The notes beneath the pieces were generated by a model, which was not told the origin of the DNA, ran no database searches, and was given only the letters and a program-made list of their open reading frames with translations. From contig CANMWA010000001.1 in the NCBI GenBank assembly GCA_947501475.1, forward strand, positions 62,001 to 126,000: 64,000 nt of DNA, read 5' to 3'. A program made the position numbers and the translations under genes. This document shows, in pieces, positions 42,206-51,692 of this stretch. Positions within the stretch are counted from its first letter, which is position 1; each line of letters opens with the position of its first letter. Source of the stretch: an uncultured Aquimarina sp. Its GTDB lineage: Bacteria > Bacteroidota > Bacteroidia > Flavobacteriales > Flavobacteriaceae.

Positions 42206-43632
42206 TGCCAAAACGTAAAAGAACCAAAATAGTTGCCACCCTAGGGCCTGCAACGAGTAGTAAAGAGACATTAAAAAAAATGTTGGATGCAGGAGTAAAC
42301 GTTTTCAGAATAAATTTCTCGCATGCAGATTATAGTGATGTAAAAGAACGTGTTCAAATCATACGTCAACTAAGTGAAGAACATGGCTATAATGCGGCAA
42401 TATTAGGTGATTTGCAAGGGCCAAAACTACGCGTTGGAGTTATGAAAGGAGATATTATCGTTAATGATGGTGATATTATCAATTTTGTAACTGGTAAACC
42501 TTTTGAAGGGACTAAAGAGAAGGTGTATATGAATTATGAGACTTTCCCAAAAGATGTAAAAGCTGGTGAGCGAATATTATTAGACGATGGTAAACTAATT
42601 TTTGAAGTTGTTTCGTCTAATAACAAAGATACCGTTAAGGCCAAAGTGATACAAGGAGGGCCTTTAAAATCTAAAAAAGGGGTTAATCTTCCTAACACTA
42701 ATATTTCATTACCTGCATTAACAGAAAAAGATATAAAAGATGCCATTTTTGCTTGTGAACAAGGCGTAGATTGGATGGCTTTATCTTTTGTAAGACATGC
42801 ACAAGATCTTATACAACTACAGGATTTAATCAAAGAACACAGCGATCATAAAATCCCGATTATTGCCAAAATTGAAAAACCCGAAGGAGTAGATAATATT
42901 GATAAGATTGTAGCGTATTGTGATGGTTTGATGGTGGCAAGAGGTGATCTAGGTGTAGAAATCCCTGCACAAGAAGTTCCTCTTATTCAGAAAAAACTAG
43001 TATTGAAAGCTAAAACTGCCAGAATACCGGTAATTATTGCTACCCAAATGATGGAAACAATGATCGATAGCTTAACACCTACCCGAGCAGAGGTAAATGA
43101 TGTTGCCAACTCTGTAATGGATGGTGCTGATGCAGTAATGCTATCTGGTGAAACTTCGGTTGGGAAATATCCAGTACAAGTTATTGAGACCATGTCTAAA
43201 ATAATTAGTAGCGTAGAAAACTCAGAATTAATTAATGTTCCTCAAGACCCACCACACATAAGAACCAATCGATTTATTACCAAATCGATTTGTTACCATG
43301 CTGCACACATGGCAAATGATATTAATGCCAAAGCTATTTGTACATTAACAAATAGTGGATATACTGCATTTCAAATTTCTGCATGGAGGCCGGGTGCTCA
43401 TATTTTAGTATTTACAAGCAATAAAAGAATTCTTTCACAATTAAGCCTTTTATGGGGTGTAAAAGCATTTTTTTATGATCGATTTGTAAGTACCGATGAA
43501 ACTGTAGAAGATATTAATAAAATTGCCGCAGAACGTGGTTTTGTAAAACAAGGCGATATGTTGATTAATCTTGCTGCTATGCCTATCACAGCAAAAGGAA
43601 TGGTAAACACGTTAAGAGTTTCTCATATATAG
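42205..43632 (+). CDS. pyk: Pyruvate kinase
   Basis: Last step of glycolysis, phosphoenolpyruvate plus ADP to pyruvate plus ATP. 475 aa. The N-terminal part shows TKIVATLGPATSSKETL, the ADP/metal region NFSHADY, the catalytic KIEKPEGVDNID, and MVARGDLGVEIP, followed by IIATQMMETMI and the domain end LTNSGYTAFQ. The catalytic Lys and metal ligands are all visible. It is the last gene of the acpP operon, one base into the IPExxxVDY gene. Confidence 0.97.
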   Translation: MPKRKRTKIVATLGPATSSKETLKKMLDAGVNVFRINFSHADYSDVKERVQIIRQLSEEHGYNAAILGDLQGPKLRVGVMKGDIIVNDGDIINFVTGKPFEGTKEKVYMNYETFPKDVKAGERILLDDGKLIFEVVSSNNKDTVKAKVIQGGPLKSKKGVNLPNTNISLPALTEKDIKDAIFACEQGVDWMALSFVRHAQDLIQLQDLIKEHSDHKIPIIAKIEKPEGVDNIDKIVAYCDGLMVARGDLGVEIPAQEVPLIQKKLVLKAKTARIPVIIATQMMETMIDSLTPTRAEVNDVANSVMDGADAVMLSGETSVGKYPVQVIETMSKIISSVENSELINVPQDPPHIRTNRFITKSICYHAAHMANDINAKAICTLTNSGYTAFQISAWRPGAHILVFTSNKRILSQLSLLWGVKAFFYDRFVSTDETVEDINKIAAERGFVKQGDMLINLAAMPITAKGMVNTLRVSHI

Positions 43633-43677
43633 AAAAAACAACCTGTTCTATGAGTCTTTTATCATGGCTCATAGAAC
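43630..43677. terminator. Terminator-like hairpin between pyk and the response-regulator gene
   Basis: A 10-bp perfect stem (GTTCTATGAG and its complement) with a 13-nt loop. On the minus strand it is followed within 8 bases by TTTTTT (AGGTTGTTTTTT), so it suits the response-regulator gene; on the plus strand no T run follows. Confidence 0.55.
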
Positions 43678-43712
43678 AAACTAAGTCAAAATAGAACTAC
43701 TATTGTTCTCTT

Positions 43713-44126
43713 TTATGTCGTTTGATTTAAAAAAATACCTTCAAGATCTTCTATTGTAACCGGCTTTACAAGATAATCTTTAACAGAATTAATACCTTTT
43801 GCCTTTTCTACATCTACCGGATTGATAGATGAACTTACAATATAAAGTGTAATTGTTTTTTCTAGTTTATTTTTGATCCTGGTAAAGTTTTCGAGAAACT
43901 CCCAGCCATCCATTACAGGCATATTTAAGTCTAAAAAAATAATCTCAGGAATACTTTTCTTGTCTAAATTATTCAAGATCACCTCAAAATAATCAAGTGC
44001 ATCTTTACCATTTTGAAAAACCATTAGATTATTACAAAGGTTTTTGGCTTCAATTATCTTTTTTATCAGATTTACATACATACTATCGTCATCGATAATA
44101 CAGGCTAACCCTATTTTATGACTCAT
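43713..44126 (-). CDS. Single-domain response regulator
   Basis: A 137-aa receiver domain alone, with no output domain. Acidic pocket CIIDDDSM, phospho-acceptor Asp66 in IFLDLNMPVMDG, and the conserved Ser/Thr-Lys at IVSSS and LVKPVT. It lies 18 bases downstream of a PAS histidine kinase gene, so the two form a cognate pair and probably signal by protein contact rather than directly to DNA. The downstream partner is unknown. Confidence 0.93.
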   Translation of the reverse strand: MSHKIGLACIIDDDSMYVNLIKKIIEAKNLCNNLMVFQNGKDALDYFEVILNNLDKKSIPEIIFLDLNMPVMDGWEFLENFTRIKNKLEKTITLYIVSSSINPVDVEKAKGINSVKDYLVKPVTIEDLEGIFLNQTT

Positions 44127-44144
44127 TGTGTTGGGATTGTGTAT

Positions 44145-45602
44145 TTAAAATTCAATTGTAAACGTTGTTCCTTTATCTACCTCACTATCTACAGTAATTT
44201 TACCATTTAGTGACTCTACTTGATTTTTTGTTAAAAATAAACCTATTCCGACTGCATCATCATTATAATGAAAGGTTTTATACATCCCGAATATCTTGTC
44301 TTTGAAAAGCTTCATATCTATACCTCTTCCGTTATCGGATATTCTCAAATACTTACAGTTTTCTTCTAAATATGTTTTAATCTTGATTATAGGATTTCTG
44401 TCTGGGTGTTTATATTTAATTGCATTAGTAATCAAATTCAACATAATACTTTCTAGGTAAGCAGGTATGTAGTTTATCTCATCTAGCTCATCAAAATCTA
44501 CTTCGATTTTGGCCTTACTCATAGAAATCATCCGACTAATACCATTGGTCACTAAACTTAATGTGTCTTGAAATCTCATTACCTTTTTTTCCTGACTCTT
44601 ATTTGTATGTATTGTAACGATCTCATTAAGATGCTCTATGGTTACATTTAGACTCGAAGAAATTTGTTTAATCTCTTTGATCAACCCTATTTTTTCTTCT
44701 GGATCCTCTATGTCTTCAATTAATTGAACTAATAGTGACAAATTGCTGGTATGCGACCTTAGGTTATGAGAAACGATATGTGCGAAATTGAATAACCTAG
44801 AGTTTTGAGAAGCAATAATATCCATAGATTTATGAAGTTTCAGCTCCTTAGTCTTCGTATCATCTATATCTTGAAAAACACCTCGTATGCCTATAATCTC
44901 TTTATTTTCATTATATACTGGTTTTCCAATGGCTCTTACCCAAAATATTCTTTTGTTGGCAGTAACCATTTTAATTTCTGTATTAAAAGGTGTCCCCGCC
45001 ATTGCACAATTAAAGAACAAATCTGCAGCTTGTTGTCGCGATTCTTTGGCGTAATAGTTCGCTGATTCTTTTAACGAAGGGATATAATCATCAGGGTATC
45101 CTAAAATTCGTTTGGTCTCAAAATCCCAATAGCTCTTTCTTTTATGAAAATCGACATACCAACTCCCCGTGGCAGTCATTTGGGCAGTTTCTTTATAATA
45201 AAAATTATCCTTGGTTATGGCTTGTTCTGGCTCAAGCTTTATTTCAAAAAAGAAAATAAGGTTAACTTCAGATTTAATGTTTACTGGTAACTCATCATTG
45301 GTAGCGCATCGAAATAACTTATAATTTCCGCTCTTGGTTAAGATTTTTATATGCTGCTTAAAGTTTACACTGTTTTTTCTATAGTTTAGAAAATTGTCTC
45401 TAAAAACTTCAACATCATCTTTGTGTATTAATTTTTCTAAAAAATGATCAATGTTGGATTTTAATTCTTTCTTAGTAAATCCTAGGTCCATATAGAATTT
45501 ATCTGACCAAATTTCTTTATCAGGATCTGTGTGTAACTGCCAATATCCCGCATTGATATCTCGTATTACATTATCAAAAAGTTCATTTTCAAGCATTAAC
45601 AA
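44145..45602 (-). CDS. PAS-domain sensor histidine kinase
   Basis: A 485-aa kinase, soluble, without membrane segments. N-terminal and middle PAS domains (about residues 10-130 and 140-260; the second has the PAS/PAC ending GIRGVFQDID). Then an H-box, FAHIVSHNLRSH, around residue 275, and the ATP-binding part: N-box LITNAIKYKH, G1 ISDNGRGIDM and G2 GIGLFLTKNQV. The single-domain regulator downstream is its probable partner. It senses something inside the cell; the ligand is unknown. Met1 or Met3 could be the start. Confidence 0.93.
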   Translation of the reverse strand: MLMLENELFDNVIRDINAGYWQLHTDPDKEIWSDKFYMDLGFTKKELKSNIDHFLEKLIHKDDVEVFRDNFLNYRKNSVNFKQHIKILTKSGNYKLFRCATNDELPVNIKSEVNLIFFFEIKLEPEQAITKDNFYYKETAQMTATGSWYVDFHKRKSYWDFETKRILGYPDDYIPSLKESANYYAKESRQQAADLFFNCAMAGTPFNTEIKMVTANKRIFWVRAIGKPVYNENKEIIGIRGVFQDIDDTKTKELKLHKSMDIIASQNSRLFNFAHIVSHNLRSHTSNLSLLVQLIEDIEDPEEKIGLIKEIKQISSSLNVTIEHLNEIVTIHTNKSQEKKVMRFQDTLSLVTNGISRMISMSKAKIEVDFDELDEINYIPAYLESIMLNLITNAIKYKHPDRNPIIKIKTYLEENCKYLRISDNGRGIDMKLFKDKIFGMYKTFHYNDDAVGIGLFLTKNQVESLNGKITVDSEVDKGTTFTIEF

Positions 45603-45629
45603 TAATTATACTAACAATATAAGAATTTC

Positions 45630-46025
45630 TTACTTATTTTCTTCAATTCTGTCTAATCTGATTGATAATGCTTTGGTAGAAATCTGAACTTCGATAAAGG
45701 ATAAAAACAATGAAATCATAAGGCAAAATAAGCTAACCCCGAACACAACATTTGCCCACTCGTTTTGTTCAATATATAATAAAAACATGGTAATTACACT
45801 AGTAAGAAAACTTGCAATTGCTATCGCTTGCATATTTTGGATTAGCCATAATCGTTTTCTTAAATTTTTGATTTGTAATACTGTATTTTTAGATGGAACA
45901 ACCAAGTATTCGCTATGCAATTGCCTAATTAATGCTGCAATGGCAAGATATCTAGCGTTGTAAGCCAACATTGTTAAAGATATTGCAGGAAACAATAAGG
46001 CCGGAATACTCATCGTAAGTGTCAT
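45630..46025 (-). CDS. DUF2721 family membrane protein
   Basis: About 131 aa with three hydrophobic helices; the family stretch SIPALLFPAISLTMLAYNARY is followed by LAALIRQLHSEY, typical of DUF2721. The longer frame starts at 46115, but its first 30 residues are unlike the family and overlap a palindrome region, so the start at 46025 (MTLTMSIPALLF) is preferred; 46013 is also possible. Function unknown. It sits upstream of the histidine kinase gene by 27 bases on the same strand, so it may be part of that operon, perhaps as a membrane input. This is inference. Confidence 0.78.
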   Translation of the reverse strand: MTLTMSIPALLFPAISLTMLAYNARYLAIAALIRQLHSEYLVVPSKNTVLQIKNLRKRLWLIQNMQAIAIASFLTSVITMFLLYIEQNEWANVVFGVSLFCLMISLFLSFIEVQISTKALSIRLDRIEENK

Positions 46026-46126
46026 AGTAAAAATTTTAACTACTAATATAGACGAAAAGACAATACCAAAATCTATGGGGCCTGTATAATTTTTTGAATG
46101 GTTTGTAGCATACAAACTTAGAAGTA

Positions 46127-46162
46127 AAGCCCCATTTTTTGAAATTTCAAAAAATGGGGCTT
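46127..46162 (-). terminator. 18-bp-arm palindrome after the collagen-like lipoprotein gene
   Basis: A perfect palindrome: arms 46127-46144 (AAGCCCCATTTTTTGAAA) and 46145-46162. It is the likely end of the minus-strand lipoprotein gene (stop at 46185), though the T-run after it (CTTTACTT) is short. Confidence 0.6.
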
Positions 46163-46184
46163 ATGTATGTTTTTTGTCTAAATG

Positions 46185-46754
46185 CTACTCTGGGATATTA
46201 AATAAGGCCGCAATCTCCTCGTAAGACATATTTTTATACTCATTCATTGATCTACTTTTATCTACAGGGACTCCTCCAGGGATGATTATATATCTGAAAT
46301 CACTAAAGTCATCAAAGCCATTATCAATAACACCATCGGTAGTGATTGCTAATGCCCGTACTCCATTATTAGCCGCAAACGTATATAACTCTCCTTCATC
46401 TATGTTTTCATAAGGCAAAGGAACTACTTCGTCTCCAGAAGAACCACTAGCAGCAGAAACATCACCTTTTCCATACACCAAAACAACACTAGTGTCTAAA
46501 TCAACACCCAATGCTGTAATCTCCTCTGCAGTAGCTAATGGAGTCGAAATATCTTTTAGAAATATAATTGCATTTGGAAATACATTCGGTATCCAATCAG
46601 AATAAATCACATTTGCAGTTCCCGGATCACCTTGCGTTCCTGTTGTACCTTGCGCTCCTGCCGGACCTACAGCACCATCGGCACCATCATCTGAACAGGA
46701 AAACATTAATACCATTAATACCAGTACCCAACTCAACTTCATTACTTTTTTCAT
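46185..46754 (-). CDS. Collagen-like lipoprotein
   Basis: A 189-aa lipoprotein (lipobox LMFSCSDD). Right after the lipid anchor comes a short collagen-type Gly-X-Y run (GADGAVGPAGAQGTTGTQGDPG), then a globular region of about 140 residues with YSDWIPNVFP and DFRYIIIPGG. Such proteins are anchored at the bacterial surface or periplasm, with the collagen run as a possible trimeric stalk. I do not recognise the globular part. It stands alone. The start is supported by the signal sequence; Met5 is an alternative. Confidence 0.83.
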   Translation of the reverse strand: MKKVMKLSWVLVLMVLMFSCSDDGADGAVGPAGAQGTTGTQGDPGTANVIYSDWIPNVFPNAIIFLKDISTPLATAEEITALGVDLDTSVVLVYGKGDVSAASGSSGDEVVPLPYENIDEGELYTFAANNGVRALAITTDGVIDNGFDDFSDFRYIIIPGGVPVDKSRSMNEYKNMSYEEIAALFNIPE

Positions 46755-46883
46755 TACTTTCTTTGTTTAAATTATTTTATAATGCCAAAAGTAATTTATG
46801 AAGTGAGAACAGATAGTTACATATGTTCCAATATTGGGTAGTCATGTTGCATCGATCTATATGTTTTTCAACATGTTGGTGTG

Positions 46884-49736
46884 TTATTTTATCTCAAAAG
46901 AGGTTCTTTCATTTAATTTCCCTGTTGAAACTTGAATATAGTATTGCCCTATTGGAAGGTAGTATTTTCCATTTTTTCTTTTGACCACTTCTTCATCGGG
47001 ATATTCTTTTTTTAGAATATCTTTTCCTTTTTCGGTAATCGTCAAATCATAGGTCACATAATTAAGCCCTTTTACTGCTTTTGTAGTAAATTCCTGAAGT
47101 GTTTTTCCTTCTTGTGTATGTATTCTGATTGTATAGTCTCCTGCGTTTTCAGCATAAAAAACTACTGTAGAAGAAGGTGAATTTGCAGTAAACCACTTAC
47201 TCCAGGATACTCCCCATTTATCAGACCATTTTACTATAGGGGTTTTAAAAACATGCAGCGGTTTCTTCAATATTTCATCATCAAGAAGTTGTATTGCTTT
47301 TATATTAGTTTTATAAATACTTCTACCATGTGTTCCTAATAACAAATCTTTGGCTTCTGGTTGTACGGCAATATCGTGTACCGCTACATTAGGCAATCCT
47401 TTAGAAAACGCATGCCACGTTGCTCCTTTATCTAATGTAACATAAGCGCCATTATCGGTGCCTAAATACAATACATTTTCATTTTCGGGATCTTCTTTAA
47501 TTACATTTACTGAGGATGTTGGTAGCGTACTGCCTATATTTTTCCAGTTTTGGCCATAATCATCACTAACATATACATAAGGTGTAAAATCATCCCAGCG
47601 ATATCCATTTAGAGTAACATATACTCGTTCTTTTTTATGAGATGATGCAATTACTCGTGATACCCACAAATCTTTTGGAAGAGCGTTTGAAATTTTATCC
47701 CAGCTTCCGCCTGAGTTTTTAGTAACATACACTAATCCGTCATCACTACCTGTATAGATTAATCCAAATTGAAAAGGTGATTCTGATATGGTTGTTAATG
47801 TACCATAGGCAACATTTCCTTTTCTCCCACCATTGGTTAAATCATTAGATATTGCTACCCAGTCATCACCTTGGTTCATAGATCGCATTACTTTATTTCC
47901 TCCAAAATAGAGGATATCTTGATTATGAGGCGATAAAAGGATCGGTGTTTGCCAATTAAATCGATAAGGTGATTCTCCTAATTCATGCTTGGGTTGTATA
48001 TAGGTTTGTTGTTGTTCGGCTCGATTTAATCTAAAATAATTACCAAATTGAAATCCTGTATATACGATATTAGCATCTCGATTATCGATTTGTACTTGCA
48101 TACCATCTCCGCCCATAATACTCTTCCATGGGTAATCGCCACTTTGATGCCATGAATCATCTTCTTTGGCATTATGAGCACCTACCCAAACTCCATTATC
48201 TTGTAATCCACCATAAACATTATATGGCGTTTCGTTATCTACATTGATTGCATAAAATTGCCCTACACTAGGTTGATTTGCTTTTAACCAATTTGCTCCG
48301 TCATCGTACGAAATATTAACCCCGCCATCATTACCATTTATTAAATGATTAGGATTCTTAGAATTAATCCATAATGCATGGTGGTCTGCGTGAACGTTTT
48401 TGCCGCTGATGCTCGTAAATGTTTTTCCTGCATCTTTAGATTTCAAAATCGGAACTCCGCTAATATATATATGGTCTTTATTTTTTGGGTTTACTTGAAT
48501 TTGTGCAAAATAATATCCATAGCTATAAAAAATATCATCTAGAAAATCAGTGTGGGTTTTTGCCCAAGTTTTTCCACCATCATCACTTCGATATACTTCG
48601 GCACCTTTTACAGGGGTATCAAATAACATAGCATTGCCGTCTTCAAGATATTTGGCTAGATCAATAGGTTGTACAGTGCCTCCTCGTACTAATTGTTTGA
48701 GGTTATCTGCTCTATATTTTTCCTGAAAACCATTAGTTTTTAAAAATGCATTCAGTTTTTTGCTTTCCAGATTTAAAAACGTTTCAGAAGACATCGTTTT
48801 AAAATCTTCTTTGGTCAAAATCTTACTATCATTTTTTGTGTCGTTTTTCTTCCTTCTTTCTTGATTGTCATGAACTGCATATACTGTATTTGTATCAAAA
48901 ACGGCAAGCCCGATTCGACCTACACCTTTCCCTGTTGGAAATCCACTTCCTTCTAGAGAAATTTTATTCCATGTATTCCCTGCATCAATACTTTTATAAA
49001 TTCCAGATGCCACACCATTGCCTTCAAAATTCCAGGCTTTACGATCTTTATCCCACGCAGCGGCATACATTATATTAAAATCATTTGGAGCATAAGACAA
49101 GTCAATAATCCCCGTTTCATTATTGATAAATAATGTTTTTTTCCAGGTAGTTCCGCCATCAGTAGTTTTGTATACTCCTCGTTCTTCATTTGCAGAATAT
49201 AAATGTCCTGTAACTCCTACTACAACTTCTTCTGGATTATTAGGATTAATAACAATTCGCCCTATATGATGCGAATCAATTAGGCCAACATTTTTCCATG
49301 TTTTGCCCTTATCTGTAGATTTCAAAATACCAATACCTGCATAAGATGATCGTGATGAATTATTCTCTCCAGTTCCGACCCATATGGTATTGTTTTTCCA
49401 ATCTACAGCAATATCGCCCACATTGATGGTTTCTGCTGAATCTAAAACAGGCTCAAAAGTGGTCCCATTATTTGTAGTATGCCATAATCCTCCAGAGGCA
49501 TATCCCACATAAAACTCTGTAGTGTTTTCTGGATTTACATCAACATCTACTGCACGACCGCTCATCACCGATGGCCCGATATTTTCAAAAGATACATTTT
49601 TAACTAATGATGATAATTGCATTTCTTTTTTAACCAATAACCCCTTTTGCAAAGACTCGGCATTGGTGGGTGGTTGTTGAGAAAAAAGAAATGAAGAAAG
49701 GAATAGGAAAAATAAAGATGATGGAAATATTTTCAT
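46884..49736 (-). CDS. Secreted VPS10/BNR-repeat beta-propeller protein
   Basis: A 950-aa protein with an N-terminal signal (about residues 1-20, FLFSQQPP). Almost the whole length is made of BNR/Asp-box repeats (many copies of STDKGKTWKN, KTTDGGTTWKK, RSDDGGKTWAK and TDNGAYVTLDKGATWH), building one or two beta-propellers like those of sortilin/VPS10 domains and some glycosidases. The C-terminus is a beta-sandwich. Relatives are often labelled glycosyl hydrolase, but I see no catalytic sialidase motif, so binding to a polymer or a surface role is more likely. Monocistronic. Confidence 0.87.
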   Translation of the reverse strand: MKIFPSSLFFLFLSSFLFSQQPPTNAESLQKGLLVKKEMQLSSLVKNVSFENIGPSVMSGRAVDVDVNPENTTEFYVGYASGGLWHTTNNGTTFEPVLDSAETINVGDIAVDWKNNTIWVGTGENNSSRSSYAGIGILKSTDKGKTWKNVGLIDSHHIGRIVINPNNPEEVVVGVTGHLYSANEERGVYKTTDGGTTWKKTLFINNETGIIDLSYAPNDFNIMYAAAWDKDRKAWNFEGNGVASGIYKSIDAGNTWNKISLEGSGFPTGKGVGRIGLAVFDTNTVYAVHDNQERRKKNDTKNDSKILTKEDFKTMSSETFLNLESKKLNAFLKTNGFQEKYRADNLKQLVRGGTVQPIDLAKYLEDGNAMLFDTPVKGAEVYRSDDGGKTWAKTHTDFLDDIFYSYGYYFAQIQVNPKNKDHIYISGVPILKSKDAGKTFTSISGKNVHADHHALWINSKNPNHLINGNDGGVNISYDDGANWLKANQPSVGQFYAINVDNETPYNVYGGLQDNGVWVGAHNAKEDDSWHQSGDYPWKSIMGGDGMQVQIDNRDANIVYTGFQFGNYFRLNRAEQQQTYIQPKHELGESPYRFNWQTPILLSPHNQDILYFGGNKVMRSMNQGDDWVAISNDLTNGGRKGNVAYGTLTTISESPFQFGLIYTGSDDGLVYVTKNSGGSWDKISNALPKDLWVSRVIASSHKKERVYVTLNGYRWDDFTPYVYVSDDYGQNWKNIGSTLPTSSVNVIKEDPENENVLYLGTDNGAYVTLDKGATWHAFSKGLPNVAVHDIAVQPEAKDLLLGTHGRSIYKTNIKAIQLLDDEILKKPLHVFKTPIVKWSDKWGVSWSKWFTANSPSSTVVFYAENAGDYTIRIHTQEGKTLQEFTTKAVKGLNYVTYDLTITEKGKDILKKEYPDEEVVKRKNGKYYLPIGQYYIQVSTGKLNERTSFEIK

Positions 49737-49814
49737 TTTGATGGAAATTTAATTGGCTCAAAGTAGCTTTTGTTAAAACAACCTCAAAATTTTTACATAT
49801 TGTTTAACAATACA

Positions 49815-49837
49815 TACTTTTGGCTTTAGTATTTTTG
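49815..49837 (+). promoter_or_regulatory. Two -7 boxes before pepP
   Basis: TACTTTTG (49815-49822) and TATTTTTG (49830-49837) are both exact TAnnTTTG matches 49 and 34 bases before the ATG. No TTTG at standard distance; which box works is unclear. Confidence 0.45.
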
Positions 49838-49871
49838 GAAATCCATAATGGAAATGTAATATATACCACAA

Positions 49872-51167
49872 ATGAAATACCACCAAATTGATTCAAAACT
49901 CTTTATTAAAAATCGCAAAAACTTCGTAGCGCAAATGAAGTCTAATAGTATTGCTGTTTTTAATAGTAATGATATTTACCCAATTAGTGCAGATAGTACT
50001 ATACCTTTTGAGCAACACAGAGATATTTTTTATCTAAGTGGTGTAGATCAAGAAGAAAGTATTCTGGTTCTTTTTCCAGATGCGCCAAATGAAAAACATA
50101 AAGAAATTTTATTTTTAAAAGAAACCAGTGAACATATTGCAATTTGGGAAGGCGAAAAACTAACCAAAGAACGTGCGCTTGAAGTATCGGGGGTCAAAAC
50201 TGTCTATTGGCTTCAGGATCTGGAGAAAGTTTTTTTTGAAATCATGACACAATGTGATACCGTATATGTAAATACTAATGAGCATTATCGATCAAGTGTT
50301 GAAACAGAAACTCGCGAAGATCGTTTTACTAAATGGTGGAAAGCCAAATATCCAGCGCATTCTGTTGCAAAAAGCAACCCTATTTTACAGCGCCTACGTT
50401 CTGTAAAAGATCCTATCGAAATTGATCTGATGCAAAAAGCATGTGATATTACCGAAAAAGGTTTCCGTAGGCTTTTAAATTTTGTAAAGCCCGGTGTTTG
50501 GGAATACAATATTGAAGCAGAATTGTTGCATGAATTTATCAATAATCGCTCTAAAGGATTTGCATACACTCCTATAATTGCAAGTGGCAATAATGCCAAT
50601 GTCTTACATTACATAGAAAATAATCAAGAGTGTAAAGATGGTGATTTACTTCTTATGGATGTAGCTGCAGAATATGCTAATTACTCTAGTGATCTTACTC
50701 GTACAATACCCGTGTCTGGAACATATACTAAACGCCAAAGAGCTGTATATGATGCTGTCTTGCGAGTAAAAAATGACGCTACTAAATTACTTGTACCAGG
50801 AACGATTTGGGCAGATTATCATGTAGAGGTAGGAAAAATTATGACTTCAGAATTACTGGGCCTAGGTCTTTTGGACAAAGCCGATGTGCAAAAAGAAGAT
50901 CCAGAATTGCCGGCATATAAAAAATATTTTATGCATGGTACTTCACACCATATTGGGTTAGATACTCATGATTATGGAATATTAACCGAACCAATGCAAG
51001 CCAATATGATTTTTACAGTAGAGCCTGGTATTTATATTCCAGACGAAGGGTTTGGAGTTAGATTAGAAGATGATGTAGTGATACAAGAAAAAGGAGAGCC
51101 TTTTAATCTTATGGGCAATATACCTATAGAAGCAGAGGAAATTGAAGAATTGATGAATAAATCATAG
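49872..51167 (+). CDS. pepP: Xaa-Pro aminopeptidase (aminopeptidase P)
   Basis: An M24B metallopeptidase that removes an N-terminal residue before proline. 431 aa, cytoplasmic, full length. N-terminal domain (about residues 1-170) with the AMPP_N type region, and a C-terminal pita-bread domain. Metal ligands: D in LLMDVAAEYANYSSDLTRT (two Asp), H in MHGTSHHIGLDTHD, E in TVEPGIYIP, and E in RLEDDV. The key His pair is present. Followed by a terminator. Confidence 0.94.
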   Translation: MKYHQIDSKLFIKNRKNFVAQMKSNSIAVFNSNDIYPISADSTIPFEQHRDIFYLSGVDQEESILVLFPDAPNEKHKEILFLKETSEHIAIWEGEKLTKERALEVSGVKTVYWLQDLEKVFFEIMTQCDTVYVNTNEHYRSSVETETREDRFTKWWKAKYPAHSVAKSNPILQRLRSVKDPIEIDLMQKACDITEKGFRRLLNFVKPGVWEYNIEAELLHEFINNRSKGFAYTPIIASGNNANVLHYIENNQECKDGDLLLMDVAAEYANYSSDLTRTIPVSGTYTKRQRAVYDAVLRVKNDATKLLVPGTIWADYHVEVGKIMTSELLGLGLLDKADVQKEDPELPAYKKYFMHGTSHHIGLDTHDYGILTEPMQANMIFTVEPGIYIPDEGFGVRLEDDVVIQEKGEPFNLMGNIPIEAEEIEELMNKS

Positions 51168-51187
51168 ACTGGATTTATTATTCTTAA

Positions 51188-51232
51188 CAAAAGGGTCCCA
51201 AAAGACTTCAAAAATCTTTGGGAGCCCTTTTT
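51188..51232 (+). terminator. Terminator of pepP
   Basis: A 16-bp stem with one-base bulges (AAAAGGGTCCCAAAAGA with TCTTTGGGAGCCCTTTT), 9-nt loop, then TTTATTTATATT. Confidence 0.75.
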
Positions 51233-51308
51233 ATTTATATTTTTATCCTTTTTATAGAATATTTTAAGCTATTCTATCGTTGAATATGAAAATTCTTTTT
51301 TTTATAGT

Positions 51309-51692
51309 ATGCAACGAATGAAAATTACTGCTGGTCACCAACAAGCCATGCCATATTTAGTGGTAGCAAAAGCTGAAGATTTTATTGATTTCATTCGAAA
51401 AATATTTCAAGCTCAAGAGATGGTTCGAAGTCTTGATACAGATCAAAGGATTCAGCATTCTGAAATTAAAATTGGTGATAGTACCATTTTGCTTACAGAA
51501 GCATCACCAAATTATCCTGCTCATCCTGGGTCGATGTATGTATATGTGAAAGATACCGATCAAACCTATTACGAAGCAATAGATGCCGGAGCAACTTCGT
51601 TAATGGAGCCAATGGAAGAAGACCATGGGGCCCGAGGGGCCGGTTTTCAAGACCCCTTCGGAAACACATGGTGGATTGCTACTTTAAATTAA
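51309..51692 (+). CDS. VOC-family (glyoxalase/bleomycin-resistance-like) protein
   Basis: A 127-aa vicinal-oxygen-chelate fold protein; the beta-alpha-beta-beta-beta units run MPYLVVAKAEDFIDFIRKIF and MYVYVKDTDQTYYEAIDAG, with the closing DPFGNTWWIATLN. VOC members bind a metal and act on small molecules; the substrate is unknown. Its stop overlaps that of the convergent peroxidase gene by 4 bases. A decayed extra copy of its 3' part lies at 53240-53376, next to the second peroxidase gene. Met1 or Met4 could be the start. Confidence 0.86.
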   Translation: MQRMKITAGHQQAMPYLVVAKAEDFIDFIRKIFQAQEMVRSLDTDQRIQHSEIKIGDSTILLTEASPNYPAHPGSMYVYVKDTDQTYYEAIDAGATSLMEPMEEDHGARGAGFQDPFGNTWWIATLN